64,000 nucleotides of DNA. Origin: Pseudomonadota bacterium. Lineage in GTDB: Bacteria > Desulfobacterota > Desulfarculia > Desulfarculales > Desulfarculaceae. The stretch covers positions 1 to 64,000 of the forward strand of contig JAHIND010000005.1 of NCBI GenBank assembly GCA_018896025.1, given 5' to 3'. Within the stretch, counting starts at the first letter, position 1. The number at the start of each line of letters is the position of its first letter. Position numbers and translations under genes: made by a program. The notes below the pieces were generated by a model that saw nothing but the letters and a program-made list of their open reading frames with translations, was not told the DNA's origin and did not search any database. Below are positions 8,703 through 17,280 of this stretch, in pieces.

Positions 8703-8837
8703 CGCACCCGGGGTCCGCTCCAACACGGCCATTTTTGATTGAGCCCCGCCTCAAATTATTAATTGAGGCCAATTCATTGTTGGGGTATATTTGGTCTAAC
8801 CTTAAGCCAGCGGCACTTGTGAGCCCCTAAAAAATCG

Positions 8838-8866
8838 TTGACAGGCTTGGGGGGCCGTGCTACCAA
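8838..8866 (+). promoter_or_regulatory. Predicted promoter of the fadR-etfBA operon
   Basis: TTGACA at 8838-8843, a 17-base spacer, then TACCAA at 8861-8866. The -35 is perfect and the -10 is weak. The transcription start would fall near 8873, directly on the adjoining FadR-type operator. Confidence 0.6.
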
Positions 8867-8873
8867 AGAGCTT

Positions 8874-8891
8874 TGAATGAATCATCATTCA
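8874..8891. promoter_or_regulatory. FadR-type (TetR family) operator
   Basis: TGAATGAATCATCATTCA matches the Bacillus subtilis FadR consensus TGAATGAMTANTCATTCA at all but one position. It overlaps the predicted transcription start of the operon that encodes the TetR regulator itself and etfBA, so autorepression relieved by long-chain acyl-CoA is the natural reading. The consensus is from memory of the B. subtilis literature. Confidence 0.75.
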
Positions 8892-8943
8892 TTGATTTTA
8901 ACCTCTACGGCGCGGTTGGGGCTACCGCGCGGGACGTAGCACT

Positions 8944-9555
8944 TTGAAAGCAGATTCCAAGAAAAACAGCGACAAACACCGCCGCATCATCGAAGCGGCG
9001 GTCAAAGTTTTCGCTAAAAACGGATTCTTCAACTCCAAGGTTAGTGAGATCGCCCGCGCCGCCAACGTTGCCGACGGCACCATCTATCTCTACTTCCAAA
9101 ACAAGGACGACATCCTCATCTGCCTGTTCGAAGAGGAGATGAGCAAGGTGCTGAACAAAATGCGCCATGCCCTGGAAGGGATCACCGATCCCGCCCGGAA
9201 GCTGGAGCGCTTTGCCCTGGCGCACCTAAGCCTTGTGGAGGAAGCCCAGGAGTTGGCCGAGATCATCCAGGTGGAGATTCGTCAGTCCTCCAAGTTCATG
9301 AAGGAGTACTCCAACCAGCAATTTCACGAATACCTGAACATCATTAGCACAATCATCAAGGAGGGCCAGGCCCAGGGGGTGTTTCGCCAAGACATCATGC
9401 CCGGAGTGGCCAAGCGGGCCTTTTTCGGGGCCCTGGACGAGATGAGCCGGTATTGGGTGTTGTCCTCGGTCAAAAAATATTCCATAACCATGGCTGCACA
9501 GCAGATCAGCGATTTCTTTATAAAAGGAATGTTAACCCAGAAAAGCGAAGACTAA
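8944..9555 (+). CDS. fadR: TetR/AcrR-family regulator, FadR type (fatty-acid degradation repressor)
   Basis: 203 residues. The N-terminal DNA-binding domain is at residues 14-60 (RRIIEAAVKVFAKNGF...VADGTIYLYFQNKDDIL), followed by an all-helical ligand domain typical of the acyl-CoA-responsive FadR group. It starts at TTG 8944, the only start that keeps the full HTH. Three lines support the FadR call: the operator at 8874-8891, the etfB-etfA genes immediately downstream, and the B. subtilis precedent in which fadR lies in one operon with etfB and etfA. It probably represses its own operon until long-chain acyl-CoA binds. Confidence 0.83.
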   Translation: MKADSKKNSDKHRRIIEAAVKVFAKNGFFNSKVSEIARAANVADGTIYLYFQNKDDILICLFEEEMSKVLNKMRHALEGITDPARKLERFALAHLSLVEEAQELAEIIQVEIRQSSKFMKEYSNQQFHEYLNIISTIIKEGQAQGVFRQDIMPGVAKRAFFGALDEMSRYWVLSSVKKYSITMAAQQISDFFIKGMLTQKSED

Positions 9556-9613
9556 TTAGGTCCCAAGTTTTTCCTGTTACCCCAGCGCAAGCTAGGAAAG
9601 GAGGGGTGGAACC

Positions 9614-10384
9614 GTGAACATCGTGGTATGCATCAAGCAGGTGCCAGACACCGAGGCGGTGATCAAGATCGCCGGCGACGGCAAGTCCATAGACACCGGT
9701 GACATCAAGTGGGTGATGAATCCCTATGACGAATTCGGCGTGGAAGAAGCACTCCGGATAGTCAAGGCCCAGGGCGGCGAAGTGACCGTGATCGGCGCGG
9801 GCCCCGCCCGTGTGGTCGAGGCCCTGCGCACCGCGTTGGCCATGGGCGCCGACAAGGCCATCCACATTAAAGACGACAACCTTTATGGGGCCGATCCCAT
9901 CGCCGTGGCCAAGATGTTGGCCAAGGCCATCGAGCCCCTTAGCCCGGACATCATCTTCTTCGGCCAGCGGGCCGTGGACGACGACTCCGGCGTAGCGAGT
10001 TCGGCAGTGGCCGAGCTGCTGGGCATGCCCCAGCTTTCGGTGGTCACCAAGTTGGAAATCGCCGACGGCAAGGCCAAGGCCGTGCGCCCCATCGAGGGCC
10101 AGACCCTGGTGCTCGAAGCCGCCCTCCCGGTGGTCATCACCGCTCAGAAGGGCCTCAACGAGCCCCGTTATGCCTCCCTACCGGGCATCATGAAGGCCAA
10201 GAAAAAGCCTCTGGACGTCAAAACCCCAGCGGACCTGGGCGTGGAGAGGGCCGATTTCATCGAGATCGCCATTCTCAATCCGCCCCCGGCTCGCGCTCCC
10301 GGCAAGACCGTGGAAGGCGAAAGCCCGGCGGAGCTGGCGGCCAATTTGGCCAAGCTGCTCAAAGAAGAGGCCAAGGTCATCTAG
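9614..10384 (+). CDS. etfB: Electron transfer flavoprotein beta subunit
   Basis: 256 residues, full length. It forms a heterodimer with EtfA that passes electrons from acyl-CoA dehydrogenases. It opens MNIVVCIKQVPDTEAVIKI and has the conserved NPYDEFGVEEALR, and FFGQRAVDDDSGVASSAVAELLG in the AMP-binding region. It starts at GTG 9614 behind AGGAAAGGAGGGG, a very strong ribosome-binding site. It is 58 bases after the regulator and 48 before etfA. No acyl-CoA dehydrogenase or ETF:quinone oxidoreductase is adjacent. Confidence 0.96.
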   Translation: MNIVVCIKQVPDTEAVIKIAGDGKSIDTGDIKWVMNPYDEFGVEEALRIVKAQGGEVTVIGAGPARVVEALRTALAMGADKAIHIKDDNLYGADPIAVAKMLAKAIEPLSPDIIFFGQRAVDDDSGVASSAVAELLGMPQLSVVTKLEIADGKAKAVRPIEGQTLVLEAALPVVITAQKGLNEPRYASLPGIMKAKKKPLDVKTPADLGVERADFIEIAILNPPPARAPGKTVEGESPAELAANLAKLLKEEAKVI

Positions 10385-10432
10385 GTACCCCGAGAGGATC
10401 ATCACCTTTCGCACGAAGGGAGAGCATATATC

Positions 10433-11386
10433 ATGGCTGGTGTTTGGATAATCGCCGAACAGCGTGACGGCGAATTCAGAAAAATAACCTTTGAAGTGGC
10501 CAGCGCGGCCAAAAAAGTGGCCGACGGGCTGGGCACCGAGGTGACCGCCCTGGTGCTGGGCTCGGGCATGGAAGGCGCTTGCGCCGGCCTGGGCAAGTAC
10601 GGCGTGGCCAAGGTGCTCTACGGCGACGGCGACGCCTTTGCCGCCTACACCACCGACGCCTACACCAACGCCTGCGCGGCCATCATCAAAGACGGCGCCC
10701 CGGACGTGCTGCTCATGGGCGCTTCCATGCAGGGCAAGGACCTGGGCGGCCGTTTGGCGGCCCGCCTGGACACGGGCATCGCGGTGGATTGCACCGCCCT
10801 GGCCGTGGAAGACGGCAAGCTCAAGGCCACCCGGCCCATGTACGCCGGTAAGGTCTACGCCGACATCTTCATCAACGGCTCACCCCAGATCGCTTCCCTG
10901 CGCCCCAACGTCTTCGACATCGTCGAGACCGGCGGCGAAGCGGCCGTGGAGAGCGTCTCCGCCGACGCGGGCGAGATCAAGGCCGTGGTGGCCGAGGTCC
11001 AGGCCGCCGAGGAAGGCAAAGTCGACCTTACCGAAGCCACGGTCATCGTCAGTGGCGGCCGCGGCATGAAAGAGGCCGAGAACTTCAAACTGCTGGAAGA
11101 GCTGGCATCCAAGCTGGGCGCCGCCGTGGGCGCCTCGCGCAGCGCGGTGGACGCGGGCTGGCGCTCCCACACCGACCAGGTGGGCCAGACCGGCAAGGTG
11201 GTCACCCCCAACCTGTACATCGCCTGCGGCATCTCCGGTGCCATCCAGCACCTGGCGGGCATGGGCTCCTCCAAGGTCATCGTGGCCATCAACAAGGACC
11301 CCGACGCCCCCATCCACACCAAGGCCGACTACTGCGTGGTGGCCGACCTGTTCGACGTGGTGCCCGAGCTGACCAAAGAGATCTAG
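10433..11386 (+). CDS. etfA: Electron transfer flavoprotein alpha subunit
   Basis: 317 residues, the normal length, without the N-terminal ferredoxin domain found on some anaerobe EtfA proteins. The C-terminal FAD domain is intact: [50 protein letters not shown] and INKDPDAPI. The ATG is preceded by GAAGGGAGAGC. It is the last gene of the fadR-etfBA unit, followed by a strong terminator. The partner dehydrogenases must be encoded elsewhere. Confidence 0.97.
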   Translation: MAGVWIIAEQRDGEFRKITFEVASAAKKVADGLGTEVTALVLGSGMEGACAGLGKYGVAKVLYGDGDAFAAYTTDAYTNACAAIIKDGAPDVLLMGASMQGKDLGGRLAARLDTGIAVDCTALAVEDGKLKATRPMYAGKVYADIFINGSPQIASLRPNVFDIVETGGEAAVESVSADAGEIKAVVAEVQAAEEGKVDLTEATVIVSGGRGMKEAENFKLLEELASKLGAAVGASRSAVDAGWRSHTDQVGQTGKVVTPNLYIACGISGAIQHLAGMGSSKVIVAINKDPDAPIHTKADYCVVADLFDVVPELTKEI

Positions 11387-11416
11387 CTCCCGCGCCGCCG
11401 AGGCATAGCCGAATAA

Positions 11417-11451
11417 AAGCCCCTCGCCCGATTCGGGTGGGGGGCTTTTTT
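11417..11451 (+). terminator. Rho-independent terminator after etfA
   Basis: A hairpin with arms AGCCCC..CCCGA and TCGGG..GGGGCT is followed by six T. It ends the fadR-etfBA transcript. Confidence 0.85.
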
Positions 11452-11502
11452 GCGCCGCATCGATGATCTTGGTTGTTCGCGGGAGCACCTGCCGGCGGGC
11501 AG

Positions 11503-11536
11503 AGATTGCTTCGTCGCTGTACTCCTCGCAACGACA
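11503..11536. repeat. Family C REP-like repeat
   Basis: A GATTGCTTCGTCGC...CTCCTCGCAACGACA unit, a form of the widespread bacterial palindromic repeat that can be written GTCGTTGCGAGGAG. Another clear copy is at 47311-47347. The intergenic stretch 11452-11673 also holds a short GGGCGGG/CCCGCCC hairpin near 11570-11590. Confidence 0.7.
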
Positions 11537-11605
11537 AGGGTTGTTTTTTTCATCGAGTGCAAATGTAGGGGCGGGGTTTACCCCCGCCCTCTTGGGTTCC
11601 AGGAA

Positions 11606-11639
11606 TTGTTGGGTTTCGCTTCGCTCTACCCAACCTACG
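11606..11639. repeat. Family B hairpin repeat
   Basis: Arms GTTGGGT and ACCCAAC enclose a TTCGCTTCGCTCT loop and are followed by CTACG. It is one of five copies in this window with conserved arms and variable loops. Confidence 0.7.
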
Positions 11640-11673
11640 CTGTGGCTGGGGAGGATTTGCGGCACAGCCGTCT

Positions 11674-12165
11674 CTAGTCCAAATCCAAATCAACTTTGCA
11701 CTGATTACAGCGAGTGGCCCCTCTAAAGACCTTGTTGCCGCACTGGGGACAGACGTAGCGGGCCTGTTCGTCCTCGATCCACTTTTGGGTGCCCACTTCG
11801 CGCCAGTAGGGGATGGCCCGGAGGATAACCTTCTTGCCCACGGTCATGGGGAAGTTGTCGATGTGGGCGCAGGGGAACTCGTCGCACTGGTGGCAGCCCT
11901 CGTAGCCCTTTTCCCGGGTGCAGTCCTTGATGGCGCAGCGCCGGCAAAATACGAAGGGCTCCTCGGACATGCAGCCCTTGCACTTGATGTCGGCGGCGGT
12001 GAGCGACTCGGCCCCGTCGAGGCCCCCCTTGCCGGGCTTGCCGCCCTGGTACAGGCCCACCAGAGCCTGCTTGAATTTGGTGTTGTCGTCGCGGTCGGCC
12101 ATGTAGATGGCGCACACCCCGCAGTACAGCCCGCAAGGGGCCACGAAATCCGGATTGATCTGCAT
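11674..12165 (-). CDS. DUF3795 cysteine-rich protein
   Basis: 163 residues with about 16 Cys. The N-terminus FVAPCGLYCGVCAIY is the signature of DUF3795, a family common in strict anaerobes. Further Cys sets are CKGCMSEEP, CRRCAIKDC, GCHQCDEFPC and a C-terminal zinc ribbon CPQCGNKV...TRCNQC. Metal (zinc or Fe-S) binding is likely; no enzyme activity is established for the family. The ATG follows GGGAGGCAAGGC. It is transcribed alone. Confidence 0.85.
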   Translation of the reverse strand: MQINPDFVAPCGLYCGVCAIYMADRDDNTKFKQALVGLYQGGKPGKGGLDGAESLTAADIKCKGCMSEEPFVFCRRCAIKDCTREKGYEGCHQCDEFPCAHIDNFPMTVGKKVILRAIPYWREVGTQKWIEDEQARYVCPQCGNKVFRGATRCNQCKVDLDLD

Positions 12166-12312
12166 GCCTTGCCTCCCCCTCTTGCAAAGGATTTCCGCCG
12201 GGATTTTGCTTCACCCCGCTGAGTTACCTTGGAGCAGTTGGCTATACCATAGCTATATTGTAACTACAAATCAATACCCGGCTCCATCCCTCCCACATGT
12301 CCCACGCGCATA

Positions 12313-12363
12313 AAAAATCCGCGCCACCGCCGCATTGCAGCGCGGCGATGGCGCGGATTTTAG
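12313..12363 (-). terminator. Terminator of the TRAP-TAXI/CoA-transferase operon
   Basis: Long hairpin with arms AATCCGCGCCA and TGGCGCGGATT plus an inner CGCCGC/GCGGCG pair. On the minus strand it is followed by a run of six T. It lies about 340 bases past the CoA-transferase stop codon; the two family A repeats fill the space between. Confidence 0.8.
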
Positions 12364-12373
12364 TAAATGAAAT

Positions 12374-12408
12374 TGTTAGGCCTCGCTTCGCTCGACCAAA
12401 CCTACACG
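12374..12408. repeat. Family B hairpin repeat, diverged copy
   Basis: GTTAGGCCTCGCTTCGCTCG followed by ACCAAACCTACACG, related to the other family B copies but with weaker arm pairing. Confidence 0.5.
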
Positions 12409-12442
12409 ATTTTAGATCCCTTCGCCTGGCGGTCCCCATCCA

Positions 12443-12563
12443 GCGGCACAGCCAGGTGGCGGCAGGCAAGGCGGCGGCGAACGCGGACCGGAGGCGTATT
12501 TTTATATACGCCGAGGTCCAAGTAAAGCCGCCAACGCAGCATCCCGCCGCCTGGCGAAACCGC
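12443..12563. repeat. Family A palindromic element, copy A1
   Basis: Starts GCGGCACAGCCAGG and ends CCTGGCGAAACCGC, imperfect inverted ends. It contains an inner inverted repeat around a tract of T and A (GGCGTAT..ATACGCC). It is non-coding and lies in tandem with copy A2 in the 3' untranslated region of the CoA-transferase operon. Confidence 0.8.
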
Positions 12564-12571
12564 CCTACTCA

Positions 12572-12694
12572 GCGGCACAGCCAGGTGGTGCTAGGCAAGG
12601 CGTCGGGCAAGCGAGACCCGCAGGCGTATATGCTAATACGCCGAGGAGGCGAGCGAAGCCCGCAACGCAGCATAGCGCCACCTGGCGCAGCCGC
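12572..12694. repeat. Family A palindromic element, copy A2
   Basis: Begins GCGGCACAGCCAGG and ends CCTGGCGCAGCCGC, with inner palindrome GGCGTAT..ATACGCC. It ends 4 bases before the stop codon of the CoA-transferase beta gene. Confidence 0.8.
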
Positions 12695-12698
12695 CCGC

Positions 12699-13469
12699 CT
12701 AGGCTGCGGGGCCGAGGATAAGCCGCTGCGGGTCCACCTCTTCGCGCAAAATCCGCAGCTCCTGCTCGTTGGGCGCCGGGGTCTCCACGGCCTGGGACAC
12801 GTCCAGCTCAAAGCCGGTCTTCTCCTGAACCTCCTCCACGCTCACCCCGGGGTAGACCTCGGCCAGGTACATGTGCTTGGTCTCGGGGTGGAACTTGAGG
12901 ATGCCCAGGTTGGTGACCACGGCCAGGGGCCCGCCCCGCTTGAAGCCGGCCTTTTGGCGCGAGTCGCCGCCGTCCAGCCAGCCGGGGCTGGTGAGGTAGT
13001 CCACCTTGGGCACGAAGCGCTTCTTCTCGTGCTGCATGAAGATGATCACCCCCCAGGCCAGGGAGGCGGCGTCGCAGGCCCCGCCGCTGCCGGGAAAGCG
13101 CACCTTGGGGTGGCGGTAGTCGCCCAGGGCGGTGGAGTTCAGGTTGCCGTAGGGGTCTATCTGGGCCGCGCCCAAGAAGGCGATGGTGGACAGGCGGCGG
13201 TGGCCCAGGATGCTGAAGGCCTCGATCAGGCCCGCGTTCATGGCGCTGCCGGACATGACCCGAGGGTCGGCCACGGCCAGGGGAAGCTCGTCCAGGGCGG
13301 GGTCGATGCCCCCGGTCTCGAAAAACACCACCGACTCCGGGGCGTGGATGCGCTTGGCCACGGTGGCGGCCAACATGGACAAACCGGTGCCCGCGAAGAG
13401 CACCGCGCCGTTGGGGACCAGGCGGCCCGCGCAAAGGGCCATCATTTCCTTGTCTGTGTAGTCAGCCAT
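12699..13469 (-). CDS. CoA-transferase family I, beta subunit
   Basis: 256 residues. It resembles the B subunits of glutaconate/3-oxoacid and IpdAB-type CoA-transferases: NGAVLFAGTGLSMLAATVAK, then FFETGGIDP (the region holding the catalytic Glu in this family) and FLGAAQIDPYGNLNSTA. The C-terminal part has VVTNLGILKFHPETKHMYL. The ATG at 13469 lies 13 bases after the alpha-subunit stop. It is the last gene of the operon that starts with a GntR regulator and includes a TRAP-TAXI transporter, so the likely role is moving CoA onto the imported carboxylic acid. The acid cannot be named from sequence. Confidence 0.85.
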   Translation of the reverse strand: MADYTDKEMMALCAGRLVPNGAVLFAGTGLSMLAATVAKRIHAPESVVFFETGGIDPALDELPLAVADPRVMSGSAMNAGLIEAFSILGHRRLSTIAFLGAAQIDPYGNLNSTALGDYRHPKVRFPGSGGACDAASLAWGVIIFMQHEKKRFVPKVDYLTSPGWLDGGDSRQKAGFKRGGPLAVVTNLGILKFHPETKHMYLAEVYPGVSVEEVQEKTGFELDVSQAVETPAPNEQELRILREEVDPQRLILGPAA

Positions 13470-13482
13470 GATGCTCTGCTCC

Positions 13483-14448
13483 CTAACGCCGGTCCAGGCC
13501 CGGCGCGTATCCCAGCACCGGGTCGGCTTTGATGCGCTCCAGGGCGGCGGGGTCCAGCTTGGCCAGATATTCCTCGAAATCCCGGCAGCCGTAGATCCAC
13601 TTGTCCAGGTAGGCCTGGAAAGACTCATTTTCCTTGGCCACCTTGCCGTACATCTTTAGGTGCTGGGGGTCATAGTCGTAGAAATAGTGGCAGGCGGTGG
13701 GGTGGGCCCCCAGGGGCGCATGCACCACCGCGTCCACCAGGAATCCGGGCAGGGCGTTCTGGTCCGGGTCCTGGCGGATCTGCTCCTTGGGGACTATCTC
13801 CTCGCAGCTCACGATAACCCGGTCGGCGGCCCGCGCCTGCTCCAGGTCGGCGAAGCTCAGGCCCTTGATGCGCACCGTGCCGTCGGTGCCCACCTGCTGG
13901 GCGTGCAGCAGGGTCACGTCCGGGTTCAGGGCGGGCAAGAGCACCACCTTGTCGCCGGGCTCGGCAAAGGGGTTGTCCTGCACGGCCAGTTTCAGCCCCG
14001 GCACCTTGCCCTTGCCCCGGTCCTCGGGGCTGAAGCCGTCCTTTTTCACGATGTCGGTGTTTAGTCCGGTCTTGGTGGCGATCATGGGCAGGCCCATGGC
14101 CCCGGCCCAGAACCTTAGGCTCATCTGGTAGTTGCTGTAGTCCTCCAGGGAGAGGTCTCCCTGTTGCACTGCGCGGCGAAAGCGGACGCAGGTGGGAGCG
14201 AAGCGGCCCAGGCCTCCGTAGGCGATCTCCATGCGGCCCACGCAACCGGCCCCCACCAACAGGTCCATGGCCTGGCCCTGGGAATGGCAGACCAGGTAGA
14301 GGTCCTTTAGGCCCTGGCGGATGATCTCGTGGACCAGGGACATGGGGTTGCGGCTAAGGGTGAACCCTCCCAGGGACACCTGGTCCCCGGAATGCACGAA
14401 TTTTTCCACCGCCTGTTTGGCGGTCATCAGTTTGCCGGTAAGGTCCAT
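13483..14448 (-). CDS. CoA-transferase family I, alpha subunit
   Basis: 321 residues. The N-terminus MTAKQAVEKFVHSGDQVSLGGFTLSRNPMSLVHEIIRQG is the GxGG-type CoA-binding region of family I A subunits. Later blocks LLPALNPDVTLLHAQQVGTDGTVRIKG and ADRVIVSCEEIV are the usual A-subunit core. With the beta subunit it should form a heterodimer or heterotetramer transferring CoA between carboxylic acids. A gap of 90 bases separates it from the TRAP gene on the same strand. It looks closer to the glutaconate/IpdA group than to acetate CoA-transferases. Confidence 0.86.
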   Translation of the reverse strand: MDLTGKLMTAKQAVEKFVHSGDQVSLGGFTLSRNPMSLVHEIIRQGLKDLYLVCHSQGQAMDLLVGAGCVGRMEIAYGGLGRFAPTCVRFRRAVQQGDLSLEDYSNYQMSLRFWAGAMGLPMIATKTGLNTDIVKKDGFSPEDRGKGKVPGLKLAVQDNPFAEPGDKVVLLPALNPDVTLLHAQQVGTDGTVRIKGLSFADLEQARAADRVIVSCEEIVPKEQIRQDPDQNALPGFLVDAVVHAPLGAHPTACHYFYDYDPQHLKMYGKVAKENESFQAYLDKWIYGCRDFEEYLAKLDPAALERIKADPVLGYAPGLDRR

Positions 14449-14538
14449 GACTCGGCACTTATCGGGCGACCGAGTCCGCCGCCGGGCAGGCGTCGGTGGT
14501 CGGCGAGATGTTCAGGCTAAGATGCGGCTTCATCACTT

Positions 14539-16731
14539 TCAGGCTCCGCTTGCATTGGTTGCCGCCTGGGGCTGTGGGCCTCCGGCGGCGGGGTTGATAA
14601 ATTTCTGCATGATCACGACCATGGCCAGCAATAACAGGCCCACCACGTCCAGCAGCCAAACCGGAATGGCGCCCCCACCGGGCAGGGGGATGTCGGGCCA
14701 GAACAACATGGCCGCCGCGAAAACCAACATCACGGTTTCCAGCAGGGTGGCCTTGCGGAACATATAACGGTCCAAGGCGGCGGCGAAGGCCACCAGGCCC
14801 AGCAGGGTGGTGATCCAGGACACGATCACCTCCCAGTGCATGAGTTCATAATCCTTGCCCATGCCCAGGATGGGACGATAGGCCATGACGATGGGAATGA
14901 TATAGAGCCCCTTGGCCAACTTCCAGCTGGTAAAGGCGGTCTGCATGGGGTTGGCCCCGGCCACCCCGGCCGCGGCGAAGGAGGCCAGGGACACCGGCGG
15001 GGTGACGTTGGCGTCCTGGGAATACCAGAACACGATCATGTGGGTAACCAACAGTGGCACTCCCAGGTCCAACAGGGCCGGACCGGCCAGGGTGGCCAGC
15101 ACGATGTAGCTGGCGGTCACCGGCAGGCCCATGCCCAGGACCAGGGAGGCCGCGCCGATGAGCAGAATGGCCAGGGCCTCGATGCCGAAGGACAGGTCCA
15201 GCACCAGGCTGGAGAACTTGAGCCCCATGCCGGTGAGGGTCACCGTGCCCACGATGATGCCCGCCGCCGCGCAGGCCACCGATACCATGATGGCGTTGCG
15301 GGCGCCGCGCTCCAGGCCGGTGAGGATCATCTTGCCCTCGGCCTTGGCCAGATCGCCCCCGGTGAGACGCTTGTCGCTGATGGCCGGGACCATGCCCTTG
15401 TTCACGCTCCAGCGCACCAGATTGGCCAGGATGCTGGCGGCCAGGGTGCTCACCACCGCCACGAAGCCGGCCATCATGGGCGAGTAGTTGGCCATGAGCA
15501 CGTAGATGAGGATGCCCACCGGAATGATGAAGTGCAGGCCGCCCTTGATCACCTTCCAGGCCTTGGGCAGCTTCTCCTTGGGCTGGCCCACGATGCCCTC
15601 TTTTTTGGCCTCGAAGTGCACGAACAACAGCACCGTGAGGTAGTACATGATGGCCGGAACCAGGGCCACCTTGATGATGGTGAGGTAGCTGGTGTTGGTG
15701 AACTCGGCCATGAGGAAGGCACCGGCCCCCATGATGGGGGGCATGAGCTGTCCGCCGGTGGAGGCGGCCGCCTCGATGGCCCCGGCCACGTGGGGGCGGT
15801 AGCCCACCCGCTTCATCATGGGGATGGTGAAGGAGCCGGTGGCCACCACGTTGCCCACCGCCGAGCCGGACACCGAGCCCATGAAGCCCGAGGCCAAGAC
15901 CGCGGTCTTGGCCGGGCCGCCGCTGAAGCGGCCGGTGAGGGCGTAGGCCAGGTCAATGAAGAAGTTGCCGCCGCCGGTGACCTCCAAAAAGGCCCCGAAC
16001 AACACGAAGACGAACACGAAGGTGGCGGCCACCCCCAGGGGCAGGCCGAAGATACCTTCGGTGGTCAGCCACAGGGTGGTGGCGATGCGCTCGATGCTGT
16101 AGGGCTTGTGCAGGAACATGTCCAGCAGGTAGGGCTCGTAGTAGTAGGCGTAGAGCCCGTAGCCCAGCGTGGCCGCGATGACCAGCAGGGTGAGCACGCT
16201 CTTGGGGGTGTTGCACACCCGGGCCACCACCAGGCAGGCCAGCACCGACATGATGATGTCGCCGGTGGTGTAGGCGTAGACCAAAGCCGCGAAGCAGATC
16301 CCGGCCATGACCCCGCCGATGACCCGGCGGCAGGCCTCCAGGACCAGGATGGAGCCCGCGATGGACACGTAGATATCCATGGGCAGCCAGTCTCCTTGGC
16401 GGGCGAAGATGGCGTCCAGGTTTATGCAGATGTAGTACACGCAGTAGCACGAGGCCAGCACCAGGAACCAGTCCAGGAGCAGCCAGAAACTGAAACGATC
16501 TTTGCGGGCCCCCTCGAAGGGAGGCCGCAGCAGATAGGTGAGGCTGAGGATGGCCCCCAAGTGCAGCGAGCGCTGGACCAAGGCGGTGAGGGCCGTGACT
16601 CCCGCGGTGTAGAGCTGGTAGAGGCTCAGCGCCACCGCCAGCACCATGACCACCTTGGCGATGGCATGAACCAGCGCCTGGTTGGGGCCATGCTTGTCCG
16701 CCGAGGTGTTTAGCTCTGTACTTGTAAGCAT
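14539..16731 (-). CDS. TRAP transporter permease, fused small and large subunits (TAXI type)
   Basis: 730 residues with about 16-18 membrane segments. The N-terminal part is the DctQ-like four-helix unit; the rest is the DctM-like carrier, with the well-conserved FGAFLEVTGGGNFFIDLAYALTG, SGSAVGNVVATGSFTIPMM and GQLMPPIMGAGAFLMAE blocks. Fused QM permeases of this kind work with TAXI binding proteins in a sodium-driven uptake of carboxylates. The genes upstream (DUF1850, TAXI protein) abut it with no spacing, and the CoA-transferase genes follow. Confidence 0.94.
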   Translation of the reverse strand: MLTSTELNTSADKHGPNQALVHAIAKVVMVLAVALSLYQLYTAGVTALTALVQRSLHLGAILSLTYLLRPPFEGARKDRFSFWLLLDWFLVLASCYCVYYICINLDAIFARQGDWLPMDIYVSIAGSILVLEACRRVIGGVMAGICFAALVYAYTTGDIIMSVLACLVVARVCNTPKSVLTLLVIAATLGYGLYAYYYEPYLLDMFLHKPYSIERIATTLWLTTEGIFGLPLGVAATFVFVFVLFGAFLEVTGGGNFFIDLAYALTGRFSGGPAKTAVLASGFMGSVSGSAVGNVVATGSFTIPMMKRVGYRPHVAGAIEAAASTGGQLMPPIMGAGAFLMAEFTNTSYLTIIKVALVPAIMYYLTVLLFVHFEAKKEGIVGQPKEKLPKAWKVIKGGLHFIIPVGILIYVLMANYSPMMAGFVAVVSTLAASILANLVRWSVNKGMVPAISDKRLTGGDLAKAEGKMILTGLERGARNAIMVSVACAAAGIIVGTVTLTGMGLKFSSLVLDLSFGIEALAILLIGAASLVLGMGLPVTASYIVLATLAGPALLDLGVPLLVTHMIVFWYSQDANVTPPVSLASFAAAGVAGANPMQTAFTSWKLAKGLYIIPIVMAYRPILGMGKDYELMHWEVIVSWITTLLGLVAFAAALDRYMFRKATLLETVMLVFAAAMLFWPDIPLPGGGAIPVWLLDVVGLLLLAMVVIMQKFINPAAGGPQPQAATNASGA

Positions 16732-17280
16732 CTAGGGCTCCTGTGTCCTTGGGGTAGCCCGGTGGGGCCATGCCTGCCGCCAGAGGCGGCCCAGCAGGCT
16801 TACCGGCCGTGCGCTGAATGTCACCGCCTGGTGAGGGGCCATGGCCGACAGGTTTGTGGCCGTGCCTCTCCACAGGATGGTGTGGTCCACCCCGGGGCTG
16901 CCCACTCTGAGCACAAAGTCTCCGGTGGGCTGGTGCATGTCGGTAATCACCTCGTACGGGCCGCGCATGATCATGCGGCCCACCCCGGGCATCTTGCCCA
17001 TACCCGCGCCGAACTTCAGGTAGCGCTCCTCCTCGATGTAGATATGCCCGGCCGCGTCAACGCTATGCACTTCCCAGATGGGTGCGTTTTCCACAGAATG
17101 ATAGTAGTGCACGGTGAAGCGCTCCCCGGGCTGGAGCGGCAACACCAACAGAGGCTCCCCGCCGCGCGGGGTGATCCTTAGCTCCACCCCACCGGGGATG
17201 AAAGCCAGGACCAGAAGAACAAGGGCCGCCCCGGCCAGCCCGATCAGGGCCGGCCGGAGCAACCTCCGTCGTTTAAGCAT
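16732..17280 (-). CDS. DUF1850 membrane-anchored protein
   Basis: 182 residues with one N-terminal membrane segment (LIGLAGAALVLLVLAFIPGG). The DUF1850 core includes FTVHYYHSVENAPIWEVHSV and ERYLKFGAGMGKMPG. DUF1850 proteins are typically encoded between TAXI binding proteins and fused TRAP permeases, and are thought to be an accessory part of that system. The stop codon directly abuts the permease ATG, and its start directly abuts the TAXI stop. Confidence 0.88.
   Translation of the reverse strand: MLKRRRLLRPALIGLAGAALVLLVLAFIPGGVELRITPRGGEPLLVLPLQPGERFTVHYYHSVENAPIWEVHSVDAAGHIYIEEERYLKFGAGMGKMPGVGRMIMRGPYEVITDMHQPTGDFVLRVGSPGVDHTILWRGTATNLSAMAPHQAVTFSARPVSLLGRLWRQAWPHRATPRTQEP

Noticed and set aside
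12443..12694. Tandem family A elements as a CRISPR or as a small gene
   Set aside because: Only two units, each internally palindromic and found singly elsewhere; frames through them are not conserved among copies.
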